A DNA stretch of 64,000 bases from Flavobacterium sp. NKUCC04_CG. Lineage in GTDB: Bacteria > Bacteroidota > Bacteroidia > Flavobacteriales > Flavobacteriaceae. Location: NCBI RefSeq assembly GCF_019345525.1, contig NZ_JAHKRA010000002.1, positions 62,001 through 126,000 of the forward strand, read 5' to 3'. The position numbers were made by a program, and so were the translations under genes. Below the pieces are notes generated by a model. It did no database searches. It was not told the origin of the DNA and worked only from the letters and a program-made list of their open reading frames with translations. The stretch's first letter is position 1. Every line of letters begins with the position of its first letter. This document shows, piece after piece, positions 62,138 to 64,000 of this stretch.

Positions 62138-64000
62138 TTGCATACAAAGATAATTCATATCGTTTTCTTATCATTTTTTATCGGCGCGATAAACACGGCT
62201 GTTTATTCGCAAGATTTAAAACCAAAAAAACAAAGCTTAAAGGTTGATAAACAACCCACTAACACCACCACCACCGCACCTATCCCAACCGACTCTATAG
62301 TTTCAAAAAAACAAGACTCCCTACCCAAAAAAGCACCTATGTTGGAGGGAATCGTCTATAGAAAGGCCAAAGATTACGAAAAACTAGACCAAAAGAAGAA
62401 GCAGCTCACGCTTTACAATGAAGCAGAATTAAACTACTTGGACTTCGAATTAAAGGCAGGAAAGATTGTTTATGATTTCGCAAAAGGCGAAATTTATGCC
62501 GGTCGCTTAAAAGATAGTCTCGGAAATTACAGTCAAAATCCGATTTTCAAACAGGGTGAAGACGTGATTGAACCCGATTCCATTCGCTACAACACCAAAA
62601 GTCGCAAAGCTATGGTATGGAATTCGCGAACTTCGCAAAGTGAGTTTAGAATAAAGGCGGAAATTTCCAAAAAGGAAAATGATTCCGTTTATTTTATGCA
62701 AAATGTGCGTTTTACTACGGCAAAAGACATTGAAAATCCGGAATACTATTTTAAAACACGTAAAATCAAATTTGTCCCGAATAAAAAAGTAGTAACTGGA
62801 GTAACCAATATGGTTATTGCAGACGTACCGACTCCAATTGGTTTGCCTTTTGCCTTTTTCCCCATGTCTAAAAAAGCTGAATCCGGCTTTATAATTCCAA
62901 CCTTTGGAGACACAAATTTACAAGGGTATTACATTCAAAATGGGGGGTATTATTTTGCTATTAGCGACAAGGTCGATTTAAATGTATTGGGAGATTATTA
63001 CACCAACGGTAGTTATGCCTTACGCGGGGAGAGTTCCTATGCCCAACGATACAAATACAACGGACGTGTAAACATTCGCTATGAAAATCAAATTTTCAGT
63101 GAACTGGGATTACCCGATTACCAACGATCGACACAATACAACATTCAATGGTCGCATTCCCAGGATCAAAAATCAAATCCATCTTCGCGATTTTCTGCCT
63201 CGGTCAACTTGGGTAGTGGTCAATATTTTACACAATCGCTTAACAACAACAATATAGGTTCTCGGCTTAATAACCAGATGAATTCATCGATTACCTATTC
63301 CAAAACATTTGAAAGTGTACCACAGGTCAATATGACTCTTGGTGCAACCCACTCTCAAACAACAGGTGTTGAGTCGATCATCAATATGTCTTTACCAACT
63401 TTACAATTGAGTGTGGACCGTGTTTATCCATTTGCAAAAGAGGGAAGTGCTAAAAAAGGATTTATAAAAAACATCAATTTATCATATAATTTAAGAGGTG
63501 AAAACCGGGTCAATACGACAGAAGATAAATTCTTTAAAAGTGAAATGTTTAACGATCTAAACACCGGTTTTCAACACAGTATCCCGATTTCTACCAACTT
63601 TAAAGTTTTAAAACACCTTAGTGTTAGCACAGGAGCCAGTTATAATGAAGTTTGGTATATGAATACCATTGAAAAACAATATGATTTAGGTGAAAACAAA
63701 GTAATAGACCGTAGGGTGAATGGCTTTGATAGCTTTCGTACATATAACCTAAATGCATCCATTGGTACGACCATTTACGGTACCTTTAATTTTAGCAAGG
63801 ACTCTAAATTACAAGCCATACGCCACTTGGTGACTCCAAAGATTGGCTATACCTATTCTCCGAGTTTCGAGCAGTATTACGACACTTATGCCATTGATGC
63901 AACAGGTACAACCATGGCGGAATATACGCGATTTCAACAGGGTATCTTCGGTGCTCCTGGAAAAAGCTTTTCCAATATCATGAATTTAAGTTTAGGAAAC
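62138..64000 (+). CDS. LPS-assembly protein LptD/OstA-like (3' end outside window)
   Basis: The frame is open from 62114 to the window edge, giving 621 codons. A TTG at 62138 is the only plausible start (an in-frame TAA lies at 62111) and gives a signal peptide (IVFLSFFIGAINTAVYSQD). A Thr-rich linker (PTNTTTTAPIPTDS) precedes an OstA-like N-terminal domain (YNEAELNYLDFELKAGKIVYD, GVTNMVIADVPTPIGLPFAFFPMSK), then beta-barrel strands (DLNVLGDYYTNGSYALRGES). The partial LptD C-terminal barrel continues beyond the window. Role: final insertion of lipopolysaccharide in the outer leaflet. Confidence 0.85.
   Translation, partial: MHTKIIHIVFLSFFIGAINTAVYSQDLKPKKQSLKVDKQPTNTTTTAPIPTDSIVSKKQDSLPKKAPMLEGIVYRKAKDYEKLDQKKKQLTLYNEAELNYLDFELKAGKIVYDFAKGEIYAGRLKDSLGNYSQNPIFKQGEDVIEPDSIRYNTKSRKAMVWNSRTSQSEFRIKAEISKKENDSVYFMQNVRFTTAKDIENPEYYFKTRKIKFVPNKKVVTGVTNMVIADVPTPIGLPFAFFPMSKKAESGFIIPTFGDTNLQGYYIQNGGYYFAISDKVDLNVLGDYYTNGSYALRGESSYAQRYKYNGRVNIRYENQIFSELGLPDYQRSTQYNIQWSHSQDQKSNPSSRFSASVNLGSGQYFTQSLNNNNIGSRLNNQMNSSITYSKTFESVPQVNMTLGATHSQTTGVESIINMSLPTLQLSVDRVYPFAKEGSAKKGFIKNINLSYNLRGENRVNTTEDKFFKSEMFNDLNTGFQHSIPISTNFKVLKHLSVSTGASYNEVWYMNTIEKQYDLGENKVIDRRVNGFDSFRTYNLNASIGTTIYGTFNFSKDSKLQAIRHLVTPKIGYTYSPSFEQYYDTYAIDATGTTMAEYTRFQQGIFGAPGKSFSNIMNLSLGN

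Noticed and set aside
1..64000. tRNA or rRNA genes
   Set aside because: No cloverleaf-like GC-rich segment or rRNA sequence was recognised in any intergenic region by eye.

Overview
The window comes from the chromosome of a low-GC member of the Bacteroidota, most likely Flavobacteriaceae. The gene content is typical of that group: a fused ResB-ResC cytochrome c biogenesis protein, BshA for bacillithiol, menaquinone synthesis genes, a SatD/DUF3307 pair, DUF6452 and DUF6048 type envelope proteins downstream of RlmD, an LptD-like protein, and fatty-acid oxidation enzymes in the flavobacterial arrangement. Many genes are preceded by the Bacteroidota -7 promoter element TAnnTTTG, and ribosome binding sites of the AGGAGG type are nearly absent. 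The genus cannot be fixed from the sequence. No rRNA, tRNA, CRISPR array or insertion sequence was seen.

Layout. Positions 1-4800 hold the 3' two thirds of uvrA, a LOG-family protein and a membrane sulfatase-fold (LTA synthase-like) enzyme. Positions 5218-13271 form a fatty-acid degradation block: acyl-CoA ligase, MarR regulator, FadB-type multifunctional enzyme, thiolase and acyl-CoA dehydrogenase. A perfect 26-bp palindrome next to the promoter of the MarR gene is a likely operator. Positions 13459-19790 are an AT-rich, minus-strand cassette described below. Positions 20635-26487 carry menC, a metallo-beta-lactamase-fold hydrolase, menA, two PH-domain membrane proteins and menB. Positions 27107-32917 hold DUF3307 and SatD genes with a striking triple-palindrome array upstream, two methyltransferases, a ZIP metal transporter and an aminotransferase. 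Positions 33149-41635 hold the cytochrome c biogenesis fusion, a small porin, a three-gene group ending in a 51-codon ORF, pncA, rocD and rlmD. Positions 41888-52293 hold envelope proteins, a TPR-HTH sensor, an amidohydrolase lipoprotein and an AsmA protein. Positions 52837-62025 hold bshA, a GH3/serine-hydrolase fusion, a conserved Fe-S gene set, an MCE/MlaD protein and a cell-wall amidase. An lptD-like gene runs off the right edge.

The most interesting region is 13459-19790. It encodes, in transcription order, an outer-membrane beta-barrel protein with a plug domain, a 71-residue peptide with a Gly-Gly leader and the tandem core W-G-E-S, W-G-E-S, W-G-E-S, F-G-R-N, a radical SAM/SPASM maturase whose C-terminus resembles the three-residue-cyclophane enzymes (FxsB/XyeB/GrrM type), a C39-peptidase ABC exporter, and a 40-residue single-helix membrane peptide whose start overlaps the exporter stop. 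A strong hairpin lies between the precursor and maturase genes. I read this as a complete RiPP biosynthesis, cleavage and export system making a multiply crosslinked aromatic-repeat peptide. The product is unknown to me.
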